A DNA stretch of 64,000 nt, taken from NCBI GenBank assembly GCA_025529335.1, contig JAMYHX010000008.1, forward strand, positions 186,001-250,000, in the 5' to 3' direction. Positions 22,012-34,055 of the stretch are shown in pieces (position 1 is the first letter of the stretch; every line of letters begins with the position of its first letter). A model generated the notes under the pieces. The model worked only from the letters and a program-made list of their open reading frames with translations. It ran no database searches and had not been told where the DNA came from. Source of the stretch: Rhizopus sp. PT2906. Lineage: Eukaryota; Mucoromycota; Mucoromycetes; Mucorales; Rhizopodaceae. A program made the translations under genes and the position numbers.

Positions 22012-22053
22012 AAAAGCAGTATTTTTCGTTGGGTATTTACGTGGATGCTGCCC
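22012..22053 (-). repeat. right terminal inverted repeat of the MULE
   Basis: Complete end: GGGCA followed by the same 37-bp repeat as the left end. It is followed by the direct repeat TTTCGATAT. Confidence 0.85.
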
Positions 22054-23106
22054 TTTCGATATGCTGTTCTGTCCTAAAGCGATGATAAGAAGCTCTCAAC
22101 AGAGATACATGTGCTGACATGAATAGAAAAATGATTATCTTATTATATCGAATATTCAGTTATGAACGTATTCGTTGTACAATGTCCCAGAAGCCTGACC
22201 TGAGAAAAAGATTACAATGCTTACACTGATCACACTCTATATCTTCAAATTTCGCGTGAATCTATAGGTTTAATAATGACTGATACGTTCAAAGTTTTAC
22301 ATTACTTAGGTAGCACTTTACGAATTGATTTTATTCTCGATCAAATATCTTGTTTTAATAATGTCAAGAAAAACTTTAAACGTGTATTCAAACAAGAATA
22401 ACAGGAAAACACGATTAAGTTATTTAATGATGCTTTTAATCCGAGGATACGCGTGAATGCCAACTCTGTTGGCTTTATTGATCAGTTCACAGACATGAGA
22501 CAGTCATTTATACATGATTTAACAATGACTAGACTAAAAGAGTCATGTTACATTTTCCTTACTGTAATTATTACTCTTTTTTTTGATAGTGAGTGCTTGA
22601 TGTTTTTATTCCAACTGTAACATTAAATCAATATTATACGGAAACTCTTGGGTCACACATAAAAGGATATCCTCTCACTAAAATAACTACTTTACGCACA
22701 AGGCAGTTTTGTTCAATATGGTTTTATTTTGCTAAATGTTAATAGCTGGTGCTTTGTGTTCTAACTGCATTGAATTTTGCATCCATACTACTCTTGGTCA
22801 TAATGTGAAGAAGGAAAGGTATATTTTGACGACATAACCAAAAATGTAAGTTAATAAAAGATCATTATGAGGCAATTCTAGTAGAAAAAAAAAGAGAATA
22901 GAGAGATTTGAGTACCACGAAGTTCTTTTGTTACAAATAGAGGTCTTTTAAGTTTATTGCTAATACATTTACTAGGGAGGTTAAAAAGAAAGGCTGTTTA
23001 TGTTGTTCCCTTTTTAGTTAAAGCGCAGCAAAGCCCCCCAGGTATAATATTAAATATACGTCACAATTACAAATATAAGCTTCTTCTTTTCTTCCAGTGA
23101 TAAAAA
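22054..23106. other. intergenic, nothing recognised
   Basis: One kilobase of AT-rich sequence between the MULE and the Maf gene, with no long open frame and no motif I can name. It could be old repeat debris. Confidence 0.4.
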
Positions 23107-23987
23107 ATGCCTTTAGACTTGCCTGCCTTAAAATCATTAAACACCAAGTCAATTGTACTAGCATCTGCTTCACCTAGAAGAAGGGAAATTCTAAGTGATA
23201 TGGTACGCCCACATATAAGACTACCTTTGCATAATGTCTATTTTAATAACAATGTTTAAAATAAAAAGGGAATAAAATTTAAGGTTGTAACAACTTTAAA
23301 GCCAGATGAAAATAATCCTGCACTCTACAAAACTGAAGCAGACTATGTGGCTGATACGGCTTATATGAAAGCAAAGGAGGTGTTTGATAGATGTGAGGCA
23401 AGTGCGCATATCATTGCTGTATTTAGAGTTAATGAGTCTTTTTTTTAGGCTGATCCAGACTTGCCCAAGGCTGATATAGTCATTGGAGTAGATACAGTAG
23501 TAGTCAAGAACGGAAAGGTGTTTGAAAAACCATCAAATGCAGATAAAGCCAAGGAGATGCTTCAAGAGTTTAGTGGATCAACACATTCGGTTTTGTCAGG
23601 CGTTCAAATTATTTACAAACTCAAGGACGGAAAAGTAGAAAAGCTTGGATTTGTTGAAAAGACGGATGTTACATTTTCAAGCTTGAACGATGAAACGATA
23701 AATATTTGTAAGTTGAAAATATAATGCATATAATAATTAAATTCATGTTAGTTGTGATACATTTAGATGTTAATTCAGGAGAACCTTTTGATAAAGCAGG
23801 CGGCTATGGTATTCAAGGTGAGGCTTCTATCTTTGTCAAATCAATTCAAGGGGACTATTGGAACGTGGTAAGTACAATACACAAAAAGGGTTCATCATGT
23901 TTATTTCTTGTACGAATTTAATAGGTTGGACTACCTAAAAATCGCTTATTTGAAGAGTTAGTAAAAATAGTTGATATCTGTGTTTGA
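23107..23987 (+). CDS. Maf/ASMTL-type nucleoside triphosphate pyrophosphatase
   Basis: A Maf-family enzyme that hydrolyses non-canonical or methylated NTPs to NMP and PPi. Exon 1 ends SIVLASASPRRREILSDM, containing the S-x-S-P-R-R signature. IKFKVVTTLKPDENNPALY follows, then across an intron VIGVDTVVVKNGKVFEKP with the catalytic Asp of the D-T-V motif, and EMLQEFSGSTHSVLSGVQII. The last exons give NSGEPFDKAGGYGIQGEAS, the conserved Lys/Ala-Gly-Gly-Tyr-Gly-Ile-Gln-Gly block, and VGLPKNRLFEELVKI. Intron 2 (23398-23448) starts with GCAAGT, a GC-AG intron. The size of about 210 residues is normal for the family. Confidence 0.93.
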
Positions 23988-24141
23988 ATGATTCTATTTA
24001 CATAAAAAATGGGCTTGATTTGAGTGTTGTGTACCTTAGGCCTTTTCTTTTCTCTTTTTTTTGAATTTCATTGTTACTATTATCCATTTATTATTTTATT
24101 TCTTGGCAAATTATTTTTTCCTTTCCCCTTTTTATATTACT

Positions 24142-26090
24142 ATGGAAACCAACTTTATATTTAGTAATCATCATAGTGCTTCATTAGAAATGCCTCTCGT
24201 GGCACAATTACAATCAGAAGTGCCGTTTGTAAGTCGCTTATTTATACGAATAGTTTTCCATAGCTTATCCTTTTTTCTTTTATCTCTTTCTCTCTCTTTC
24301 TTCTTTTTGCAGGAAATGGCACCGACCTATAACAGTAATAACAGCGTTCCCCCAATAGAGACTGTAGCTTATGGGCAACCCTATGTACCTCATATTACAA
24401 CTACACCGGTTGTAAAAAGTCATAATATTATGTATCAACAACAGCATCAACAGCAGGATCAAAATTTAACTTTTATAGACAACAATATGACCACATCTAC
24501 GACAATGGATGTTGATTATTTTGATCATGTAACTGCGGTGACAAGCAACCATGGTAATATGGTTGCTATGGATCCAACATTTAACAATATGCAGTCGATC
24601 TATTCTCCTTCAATGAATTCAGTGACAACCAATTCATCTGTCATGATGATGGATACACTATCGCCTATTTCACCTATAAACATGATGAGTCCTACCGCTC
24701 ATCTCATGAGTCACGGGAATAATCCAATGGTAATTTTTTTTGTCTTGTCTTTTTTGCTTAAAAATAATGATTGATAATTAGGATACATTTGTTGCGCCTG
24801 TGAATGTATCCTATATGATGACAGGAGACAACATAAGTAACAACAATGGATATTTCCACCATGTAGTAGCTCAACCAGCTACAGTCGAGTCACAAAACTA
24901 CTTGGATAGAAAAGCAAAACGATCTTTACCGAGAAGACATACGGTATCGACACCCTACGATACAAATACAAGCACGATTGAGAAGTCGAATGAAGCCAAG
25001 GCAACAGTAACGGCAGCATCAAAAAAATCGTCTCTAAAGGCAAAGAGACACAGATCCATGGGAAAATTAGATATTTATGCTCAACAACAAGATAATATAC
25101 CACCTGTTCCTAATATCAAAGAGCTCTCAAACAAATTAGAACACTGGACACACCAAGAATTGTTACAGCGAGTGATTGAATTAGAAAAAGAGAAGAAAGT
25201 TGCAGCATCAGTTGCACAAATTGCAAACGGTAAAGTACCAAAGAGGCTTTGAAAAACTGATTTTAACCGTTTGTTACAGAAGGCGGAGTGATGATGAACA
25301 GTAACACACATGTGTCTCAAAAGGGGCTGGATAAAGTTAGATCAAATTCACAGACAGATAATGAAGAAGAGGATGATGAAGAAGACATAGAGGAAGAAGA
25401 AGAAGGAGGCTCTACAGAGGAAGAACAAGAGGAGCAACCACAAAAGTGTCAATGGGAGGACTGTGATGAGGAATTCAATAAATTAGAAGAATTAACAAAC
25501 CATGTAAAAGCTGATCATATTGGAAGTGGAAAAGTAAGTTACTATGGAAACACAAGAGAATGTTATCTAATTCCATGTAGACACAATACTATTGTCTTTG
25601 GAAAGAATGTCCTCGTCAACAAAAGCCATTTACGAAAAGACACAAGATGCATAACCATTTACGTACACACACAGGAGAAAGACCGTTTATATGCACACAT
25701 CCTGGTAAAGCAAAGCAAAGAGTTGTATTTATTTAGTTCTAACATGATACATTAGATTGTGGGAAAAAGTTCTCAAGACCTGACTCTTTAACGACACATG
25801 TAAAGATACATTCAAATATTCGACCTTATCTCTGTAAACAGCCCAATTGTGACAAAGCATATTATCATCTAAGATCATTACGCAAGCATGAAAAAACTCA
25901 CATGAATAACAATGATAATAACAATGACAGTAATAATAATAGTAATAATAATAAACATCAAGTAGTACAATCAGCAACTTCACAGCTCGATAATATGTCT
26001 ACTGCCATGGTAGAACAAGATATATATTCCGATTGGGCATTGTCAACACAGGCTGCCGTATTTGATGTCATGGAAACATATCATGTATAA
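24142..26090 (+). CDS. GLI/ZIC/Zap1-type C2H2 zinc-finger protein
   Basis: The start METNFIFSNHHSASLEMPLV follows an untranslated leader. Five GT-AG introns are placed by frame. The N-terminal two-thirds is Asn/Met/Thr/Gln-rich and disordered, then a short coil (QRVIELEKEKKVAASVAQIA) and an acidic run near 25360-25440. The finger region begins QWEDCDEEFNKLEELTNHVK. After an intron it continues YYCLWKECPRQQKPFTKRHK with HNHLRTHTGERPFICTHP. Two tandem CxWxxC-type fingers define the tCWCH2 signature of GLI, ZIC and Zap1 proteins. Two classical fingers follow (CGKKFSRPDSLTTHVKIH and CDKAYYHLRSLRKHEKTH), then an Asn-rich tail. It is probably a nuclear DNA-binding regulator; its targets are unknown. 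Confidence 0.88.
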
Positions 26091-27109
26091 AAATAGTTTA
26101 TAATAAATATATATGCGTATTTTAAATATAGTTTTACAGTCCTTCCTTCTAGACTTTCTCGCTCTAAATTTAGAAGAGATAATTTTTACTGTGCTTGTAC
26201 AGTCAAATAGCCGTACTGACGCGCCTTTCCCTCTTTATCAAGTGATGTAAACTGGATAAGCTTTACTGAATTACTATGAATGCTTTATTATGATATGAGT
26301 GAGATTGATCTAGTTCATATTTTAGTTTAATATGTAACTTTATAGAACATGTGTCTATGAGTTGCATCGCTGTCTACAGGATATTTATTAAATATGTCAC
26401 TTTCAAATATTGCTTTCCTATAAAGTGATCCGAAGAAATCTGTGCGTAACAAGTTATTGCCGAGGGGGAGTGTTGTACAGTTATGTACACAAGGACATTA
26501 ACTTTCCAAAAGCAGGCGAAGACGGCATTTTCTATGTAAATGTAGATATTTATTTTGCCGCTCAAAATCCAGTAGAGGATTATATTAAAAAACGCATTTG
26601 ATATAAACTATATCACATTATTTGTATTTGCTCTTTTAAAAAATCATCGTTTATTAATCCAAGAAGGTATATTTATCAAGTTGTTGAATCAGTACAAGTC
26701 AAACTTGGTTATTGATCGTCTCTCTCTTGCGGTATTTTTTTTTTTTTTTTTTTTTAGCTTAATCTTGATTAATTTTCATCACCAGCAGGATGACTGATAT
26801 GTATTGATCGCTATTTAGTACAAATATCCTAATTCTTTTCAGATCCCTTTTTAGGAAGCGAGCTACTCTCATTCAAAAATAGACATGGAAAAAGGAAACA
26901 AAAAACATACACACAGAGCGAGAGGCTTGTAAAACTTTCTTTTTTGAGTCGCCCTATCACATACACTGTGGGCACTGTACATGCGCGCAATTAAATGGTT
27001 TGACATTAATTTTTCGGAGCCGAGCCGACAAATGCATTACTCAAAAATAAAGTTTACAAGCATAAAACACCTAAGCATTCGAGCAACGTTTGTCCATCTT
27101 TAAACTTTA
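26091..27109. other. intergenic, no supported gene
   Basis: Spacer between two genes that end toward each other. A 21-base T-run lies near 26736-26756. A 63-codon open frame at 26410-26601 (GVLYSYVHKDINFPKAGEDG) looks somewhat protein-like but has no recognisable family or splice context. Confidence 0.4.
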
Positions 27110-30100
27110 TTAATATCTGTACGCCCAATACGAAGCTGCTGAAATGGCTGTTTGCTGGTCTTCTCTGCCAAGCTAATAATATAAAGTGAATACATATATG
27201 AATAATGACCATTTTACTTTACCTCTAATTTTATTTGTCTGTGTAGCTCACACAAATAATCAGGGTAACTCATTTGTGAGTAAACTTCATCTTCAACCAA
27301 CACTTTTGCTAATTCAATTTCTAAATCCAGTCCTTGGCGAATTATCTGAAACTTGGGCAAATGCGTACAATGTGAGCTCATACTACGGTTGTACAAGTTC
27401 CACAGAGGATGATTATTTTCTTGTAAAACATCAATGGGATTAGCCATGGCAAAATCAGAAACTCCAGCAAGGTTTATCAGTTCTGAAGGTGTTTCCTTTC
27501 CCAACCATAAGAAGATAGAACCATATGTCTCTGAATGGAAATTAATAAGATTGCCTGGTTTTGTTTACTTTATTTTTACCTATCCAGTAAATGCCCTTGG
27601 GGTCCATTTTCTCATAAGAGAGCCTTTCAAGAGGATATCTAGTCTTGTCACTTTGCATAAGCCATTCATGAACCTTGATCATTGGCGGATAGAACCACCT
27701 AATTGTTTCTTTAATACCAGCAGACTTTATTCTTCGCATAGTATAGACTCTGGTATCAGCATTTACAGAGGAATCTATGGTCACACGGTTGGTTCAAAAG
27801 TATATATTTGACCTTTTTTTTTTCGTACCTTTTCTTAGCAAGATGGACTTTTTGAACGAAGAAATTAAAAGTGGTAGTGTTTTGACAGTTTCTGGCAAGA
27901 CAAGCTGAGCTGGTGAAGCTTGAGGTGTCACATATTTGCGATAGTTTAACAATACCTTGACACATAATTGATCCAACTCGTTCGAAAGGTCGCTCAATGA
28001 TTTTTTGATGGATAAGGTGATAAACTTTTTGGTTAAAAGATTCAGACAAGTATCCGCGTCTGCTCCTTTGAATACAGAAGCAACTGTTGTTCCCACAGCA
28101 AGCTTCAAGTTATGTACTCGAAGTCGTCGTTCGCCATTTGATGTGGTATAGAGCATAGCACTTTGAATGTAGACATCCTTGATTAATTTACTTCCATCAT
28201 GCACAAGTTCAACTCCAATCGCGGTATCTGCCTGAATACCAGCCAAATCAATGTCAGTGGCCGTACTCATGGAGAAATTACCGTAGTGATCTGCCGTAGT
28301 GATGCCTTATCAAGAGTAATGAGTATAATCTAGATTACGTTTCACACACAATTTACCATTAGAACATCGAACACGCAATTTAGCTCGATAGCCATGCTCG
28401 GCTTGCACAGTGTGTCTTAGGTTGTGGTACATTTGCTTGGAAGATATGTCAAAGTTGGGCAAGTAGTGTATCTCTCCTGCTGTAAGGGCAGACAAGACAC
28501 CTACTGTCGCGACATCAATGTAATAGTTGGCTGGTGGAACTAACCAGATATCTACGGAAACACCTGCTTCCACAAGCTCATTACCCAGTTTCGTATAGAA
28601 GTTGCCCTGAGGAGTAAACAGGCTCTTTTCGGTTTCACGTCCATAGAGGCTTGTGTCATTACGATCCTTTAGGGTGCCTTGTCCAATGGTGGGGAGGGTT
28701 GTTAGAGTGGAGATCATTTTGCCTCCTTGATTTTTCTACAAGATTCATCAGTAAATTTTGACTACAAGCTTATGCCTCTTACCAATGCCAATAGTACAGC
28801 TCTCGCAGCAGACCCAAATGCTGCAGTAGACACAGGATTGGATTGAAACATGTTGGGTATTTGATCCAATAATTTGTTGATGACGTTCCTAGCTTAATTT
28901 AACAACGGTAAGAAAAGAACAAGGTGTGTTTCTAACCTTGACTCATAAGGGTCAACAAAGAGACCCTCTAAAAGGGGAATAAATACATCTTCCGAATCTG
29001 GCACAACCATCATGTTTGCCGTGTCTAATGTCGACTAAAAGAAGGTCAGCAAGTTAATAATTAAAAGCTGGTACTATTGATATTCATCACCTGCAAGTTG
29101 TAAAAATGTAGGCTATTATCAAAGGTCATAATACCAAGCTTGGTACCAGGTTGAAAGCAATTAGAGCTTATCATTTCCTTTATAACACCACAGAATTGAT
29201 GAAGCATGCCTGTTGCATTTCTGGAAACATCTATAGCAAACATATAATGCAAAGGACGAGGCTGAACGCCCAACCAATACTCTTCAGGTACTTGAAATTC
29301 CACGGATCCATACATCAGTTCAGGATGTTGATCCATATCCATTCTTCTACCAGATACAACATCCACTGGACAGAATTGGTGCTCAGGCACAATATTGGTA
29401 AACTCACACAAGTTACAAATAAACTTTCTTCCTGCATCAATGTACTGACACCAAGGATTGATGTATCCTTTACAACGATTACAGCGTACAGGGCTATCTG
29501 TAGAGAGCGGTATTAATGGAACCTTTGCATCTTCAGGGTGGAGTTGAGCGAGGGGTTGGATAATGATGCCAAATGGAAGCCCCGTATCTTGTACAAGGCT
29601 GCTGTCACTGGGTATATCTCTCAATGTGGGTCGCATAAACCGAGGATTACAATTGCCCTGATCGATACATTTGAAGTTGGTGCTGGCAAGAGGCGGTGCT
29701 TCCTCTGTGCAAGTACCATAGTAGTAGTCAGGTCGTTCGCAACGATCAGCATCACGGACCTGAAGTTCCACAGGTGACGGTAATAGGTTTGGATCAATAC
29801 GTGGCTTTTTTGTCTGAGGTGGGAGACCAAGAGGTGTCTGTTGATTAACTTGGGCGATCGGTGGATTGTTATAGTTGTTGGGCAGCCGAGGTGGAGCTTG
29901 TGGTGTTGGTGGTATTGGTGCATATGCTCGACGTGAACGACCAGCCCTCTTTATAAAAAAAGATTTATTTCTCTGAAAGTCATTCTGAGTAAAGGGGGGG
30001 GGAGTTACCTGGGAATCAGAATGAATATTCATATTACTTATGCTATTTGCTAGCTGATCAGCATTGTGTTGAGGTGCGCTAGAATGAGTCAATGGTTGAG

Positions 30101-30299
30101 CTAACATTTAGGTAAGTTCTCTTTTGCAATAAGAATATTCATCAAAATGCATAGATCTATAATTACCTGGTTGAGATCTTGCAGCTGGCTGACCTTGTTG
30201 TGTGAACTGAGGAGGAATATTATGTGCCCCATAGGGATGCTGATGACTACCTGGTGGAGGCTGTGTCATTGTTGGCGCGCGAAACTGGGAATTGTCCAT
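27110..30299 (-). CDS. SEC24: COPII coat subunit Sec24
   Basis: The cargo-selecting COPII coat protein. It starts MDNSQFRAPTMTQPPPGSHQ, with a disordered Pro/Gln-rich N-terminus spread over three exons. The zinc-finger domain lies near 29440-29510, with C-x2-C (CNRCKGY) and a matching CNLC pair, followed by FCPVDVVSGRRMDMDQ and the trunk domain reading PLHYMFAIDVSRNA and GTKLGIMTFDNSLHFYNLQ. The beta-sandwich and helical domains follow (VSVDIWLVPPANYYIDVATVG, about 28500-28570; GIQADTAIGVELVHDGSKL). The gelsolin-like end is LWLGKETPSELINLAGVS down to SAASYWAYRY. About 930 residues, as usual for Sec24. All introns are GT-AG. Its upstream flank is occupied by a DIRS relic. Confidence 0.95.
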
Positions 30300-30309
30300 A
30301 GAGGCCTTG

Positions 30310-31745
30310 ATAAGAAAAGTTTAATATTTTGAATATTTCAATTGTCCACTTTTGGTATAAGCGGAGATGGACTTCGGATGCGGTATGATTTTCTGGATAA
30401 AAAGAAAAAATGGAATCGGTAATCTTCTTGCTGTCAACGTGCTGGTGAGGTGGTTTGTAGTAGAAACGTTCGAACGTGTTGGCAGACAGACTCCAGTTGG
30501 CATGCTTCTTTATCTTATCTATCTCGTTGCCTAATTCGGCGGCCATCGTGCTGCTTACTGAACCTATTGAATATGGGCCATATGTTTTTGTATCTATCCC
30601 TGTAGCTTGCATGTGTTTCCTAACGATACTTGCTATTGAAATTGGATTGAATGGTCGAAATTTGCTGGGCTCCATCAAGTATGTCAGGAATAGTGAACGA
30701 TCTTTGGGGAGCTCGTTACGAAGGTGCCCGGCCTTGGTAATAAAAAGCCATGTCGTTCTTACTGGGCACATAGATTCAAGATCTATTCGTCCAAGTTTTG
30801 CTGACTTAGTTTGAGCTTTCTATGATTGTCTAATGTATAGTGTCATGCAGAGCACCTTTTGGTTTCTAGAGCTACTGTTATTTTCGAAAGTGAATTCTAC
30901 GTTTCTAAGTTATAAGGTGTCTATATCCGAACGTGGGCGGAACATTGTTGAAATACAAAGCAGCAGGATCACATTGTCTTGTAATTGAGTGAGAGACAAA
31001 GAGTCATTATCTTGAAAATGGCAAACTAAGTATTGTAACAACATATTCAGGTCCCAAGTTGACGTTTCTTGTTTCGAGGGCAGCTTGACTTCGGATTTCT
31101 TCTTGGCTGTGGAGAAATTTTGAATGAGCTGTTGATTCGCTAATGGTTGTTTATCCTTGTGTATGACATTGAAAACAGATGCAATAGATGATCTCAACAC
31201 GTTTAAGTACTGATGTGAATAATATTGATGAGCCACTAGAAACCGTAACACATTCTTGGGTTCGTATTCCCGAGGGCTAACCGGAGGGTGTTGTTGTTGG
31301 CACCATTTTGTCCATAAGCTCCATCCTCTGTTGTATAGCTAGTGTATACGTCTTCGGTGGGCGTGTTGTAAAAACTGAATGCCGCTTTCGTCCAGGTCAT
31401 CACTTTTGTTGTGCGCTGAGATAATCTCCAGGCGGCTAAAGTCCACGTTTTGTTGAGTTTCATGATCAGAGAGGGCTCTTTTGGTTATTGAACATTTGTA
31501 GAGCCTTCGGTATGAGTTTCCACGGGGGATGAATATATAAATCTCTGAGAGGCAATTGTTGTCGAAATGCATCCGTCGCTGCTGCTTCTGGATCCGGATT
31601 GAGGCTCCAAAATATTGGTAATTGACGATTGTGGCGAGCTGCGAATGCATCTATTTTTCGTCTCCCCCAGCGTTGCTGGATCATTTCGAAATACTTCCTG
31701 GGAAGTTTCCGCTCGTATACTCTTACGACCATCTTTTGCGGACAT
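30310..31745 (-). mobile_element. 5'-truncated DIRS-type retroelement relic (RNase H + tyrosine recombinase)
   Basis: Read on the minus strand from 31745. The RNase H end of a DIRS/Ngaro polyprotein comes first: RKYFEMIQQRWGRRKIDAFA, RHNRQLPIFWSLNPDPEA and DLYIHPPWKLIPKAL. After frame changes comes a recombinase linker (HQYYSHQYLNVLRSSIASVF) and FRPRSDIDTL, then the recombinase domain LFLTYLMEPSKFRPFNPISI, SIVRKHMQATGIDTKTYGPY, AAELGNEIDKIKKHANWS and FERFYYKP. The core His-x-x-Arg (usually HSIRSVSST) is YSIGSVSST, so two catalytic residues are gone. The reverse transcriptase and terminal repeats were not seen. It lies between the divergent SEC24 and HEL2 genes. Confidence 0.88.
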
Positions 31746-31826
31746 TTAAATTAATGATTACCATTGGTTAAATGAACTCATATATAGACACAAGCCAGAA
31801 AAGATTTTTCATTTATTTCTTCCACC

Positions 31827-33671
31827 ATGCCAACCTCAAACAAGAAGCAGACAAAGAAGCAAGTAGAACAAGAGGAATCTGACTCTGAGGAGCTTTGCTT
31901 CATTTGTGCTGAACCAGTAATCACCTATGCAGTGGGTGATTGTGACCATAGAACTTGTCATCGTTGCGCACTTCGTTTAAGAGCTTTGTATGAGACCAAA
32001 AACTGCACTTATTGTAAAGTAAGTTGGGGAAAGCATAAAAGAGATGGAGAAATAACTTGTCTAGCTCCTAGGCTGAGCAAACGGTCGTCATTTTCACCAA
32101 AGAAGCTGAGAAACCGTTTAATGACTATGTAGAAAGCGATACACCTTTTGTAGACAAGAAGCTAAACATCAAATTTGAAACACAAGACATGTACAAGGAT
32201 TCGATTCATATGCTAAAGCATAATTGCCCTGAGAAAAATTGTGCCGAGTGCTCCAATAATTGGCCAGAATTAAAGCTTCATGTTAGAAAGGAACATAATC
32301 TCAACTTTTGGTAAAGATCATGATTTTTCTTTATTCGATTTTCGCTAACAATGAAATCAGTGATCTTTGCATAGATCATAAAAAAGTATTTCCCTTTGAA
32401 CACACCTTGTATACCTCTGAGCAGCTGATACAGCATTACAAAGAAGGGGATAAGAAGTTTATCAAGAACGATGAAAGTGGATTCTCTGGTCACCCTGAAT
32501 GTCAATTTTGTAAAAAGTACTTTTTCGGAAGCGATGAATTGTATGTACATTGTCGAGATAACCATGAACAGTGCTTTCTTTGTGTAAGAAATGGAATACG
32601 CCATCAGTATTATGTCAATTATGCCAGTCTCGAGCAGCATTTCAAGAAGGATCATTACATGTGCCTGTATCCTCAGTGTCTCGAAAAGAAGTTTATAGTG
32701 TTTGATTCATCAATAGATCTGATAGGCCATGAAGTAGAGGTTCATGGAGAAAGTACATCTGGATTACAGAGAAGCATGCAAATGGGTGCACGTCGAATCG
32801 ATTTAAACTTTCAGTATGATCAACCAAGGTCATCTCGTGCCAATGGAAATAGGAACGAAAACACCAGGAGCAATAGTACAGGCACCAGTAGCAATGTATC
32901 ATTATCCACGAACGATTTCCCCAGCATACAGAGCACCGCACGCTCTTCAAATGTTACAATCGCAACTCAATCTCGGGCTGTTCCTGGAGCGCCCAATCGA
33001 AAAAAGGATAAGCAAAAGGCAGTGCAGAAACCTACTGGGTTTGGAGCCCTTTCTCCTGTTGAAACTGGATCACCTTCGACCTCAGGCACAGTTACACCTG
33101 GTGCCACAGGATCATCAGCTGCGGAGGCACCAGTAGTAGCATCACATGCAGCGTTTTTAGCAAAACTTGAAGATATATTACAAAGCAAGCAGAAAGTAAC
33201 CGAATTTAGAAAATTAACAGGCGCCTTTAGAAAAGGCATGATTGATGCAGATGCCTATGTAAATCAAGTTGTCTTATTGGCAAATAATCATGTTGAAAAA
33301 TCAAACAAGATATTCAAGGGCGTAGAACATTTGTTAGATATTGAAGAAAAGAAATGGGAAATGATCCGTGCCTGGAGAAATAAGCATACGGCGGTAAGAA
33401 AAAAAAAAACTCTACCTTTTTAGAACGGTAATTAATCATATCACAGATGACCCAATTTCCTGCACTAGAACCAAGCGGACGCCCAGCCTCAAGCACAGTT
33501 AAAAAATCCAGAGTGTTGGTGATAAAGGATACCAAGACCAACAAACCAAACAAGTCAATGCAAAAGACTGCCTGGAGTAGTAGTAATGGTAGTAGTAGCA
33601 ATAGTAGTAGTAGTAGCAATGGTAGTAGTAGTACTACTACTACTTATAGTAAATCGACAAAAAAGTCAACA

Positions 33672-33703
<32 letters not shown>

Positions 33704-33980
33704 TAATCAATCCAGTACAAGCCGGCATGGTTCACCTACGTCAACACCTAGTTCTAGTACACCTACTCTTTTAGAGAATCAAGCATTCCCATCTTTACCT
33801 ACCGCAGCACCTAAACATCAAGAAATATTAAATATAAGACGTAATACACAGAGAACACAAAGTGTTTGGGATGGAAATACCAGCCAGATAGAAGAAGATG
33901 ATCAAGTGATTGATTCATCCATAGACAAGAAGAAGAAGAAGGGTAGAAAAAATAAAGTGTTGCTGAGAGTTGGCCTATAA
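31827..33980 (+). CDS. HEL2: Hel2/ZNF598 E3 ubiquitin ligase
   Basis: Senses collided ribosomes and ubiquitinates 40S proteins to start ribosome-associated quality control. The start at 31827 has CCACC before ATG. After a Lys/Glu-rich lead, the RING reads CFICAEPVITYAVGDCDH and TCHRCALRLRALYE, with the last Cys pair CTYC at the first exon end. C2H2-type fingers follow: PEKNCAECSNNWPELKLHVR, CQFCKKYFFGSDELYVHCRD and LEQHFKKDHYMCLYPQC. The middle is Ser/Thr/Ala-rich, then a helical block KLEDILQSKQKVTEFRKL. The fourth exon carries QFPALEPSGRPAS, long Ser and Asn runs, and the conserved end RNTQRTQSVWDG. Three introns, all GT-AG. Confidence 0.95.
33571..33712 (+). repeat. trinucleotide microsatellite coding for poly-Ser and poly-Asn
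   Basis: Imperfect AGT/GGT/ACT triplets (about 33575-33650) followed by AAT/AAC triplets (about 33673-33707) inside HEL2. All are in frame, so length changes would alter only the disordered linker. Confidence 0.85.
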
Positions 33981-34055
33981 TTGAATAAACTGAGTTTCTT
34001 TTTATTGTTTATTTGTATCTTTTTTTTCTCCTTGTAAATTTTTTCTTGTGTTAAA

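Larger units (their letters stand above)
19756..22053 (-). mobile_element. Mutator-like (MULE) DNA transposon, 2.3 kb, degenerate
   Basis: A 37-bp terminal repeat at 19756-19792 (GCATCCACGTAAATACCCAA...) recurs inverted at 22012-22048 with one mismatch. The right end carries five further bases so that it reads GGGCAGCATCC outward; the left end lacks GGGCA. Flanking 9-bp direct repeats TTTTGATAT (19747-19755) and TTTCGATAT (22054-22062) fit the 9-bp duplication of Mutator elements. The interior encodes a MULE/SWIM transposase on the minus strand, broken by a stop and frameshifts. Confidence 0.88.

Noticed and set aside
26410..26601. 63-codon open frame in the spacer before SEC24
   Set aside because: Looks weakly protein-like, but no family, no splice partners and no start context.
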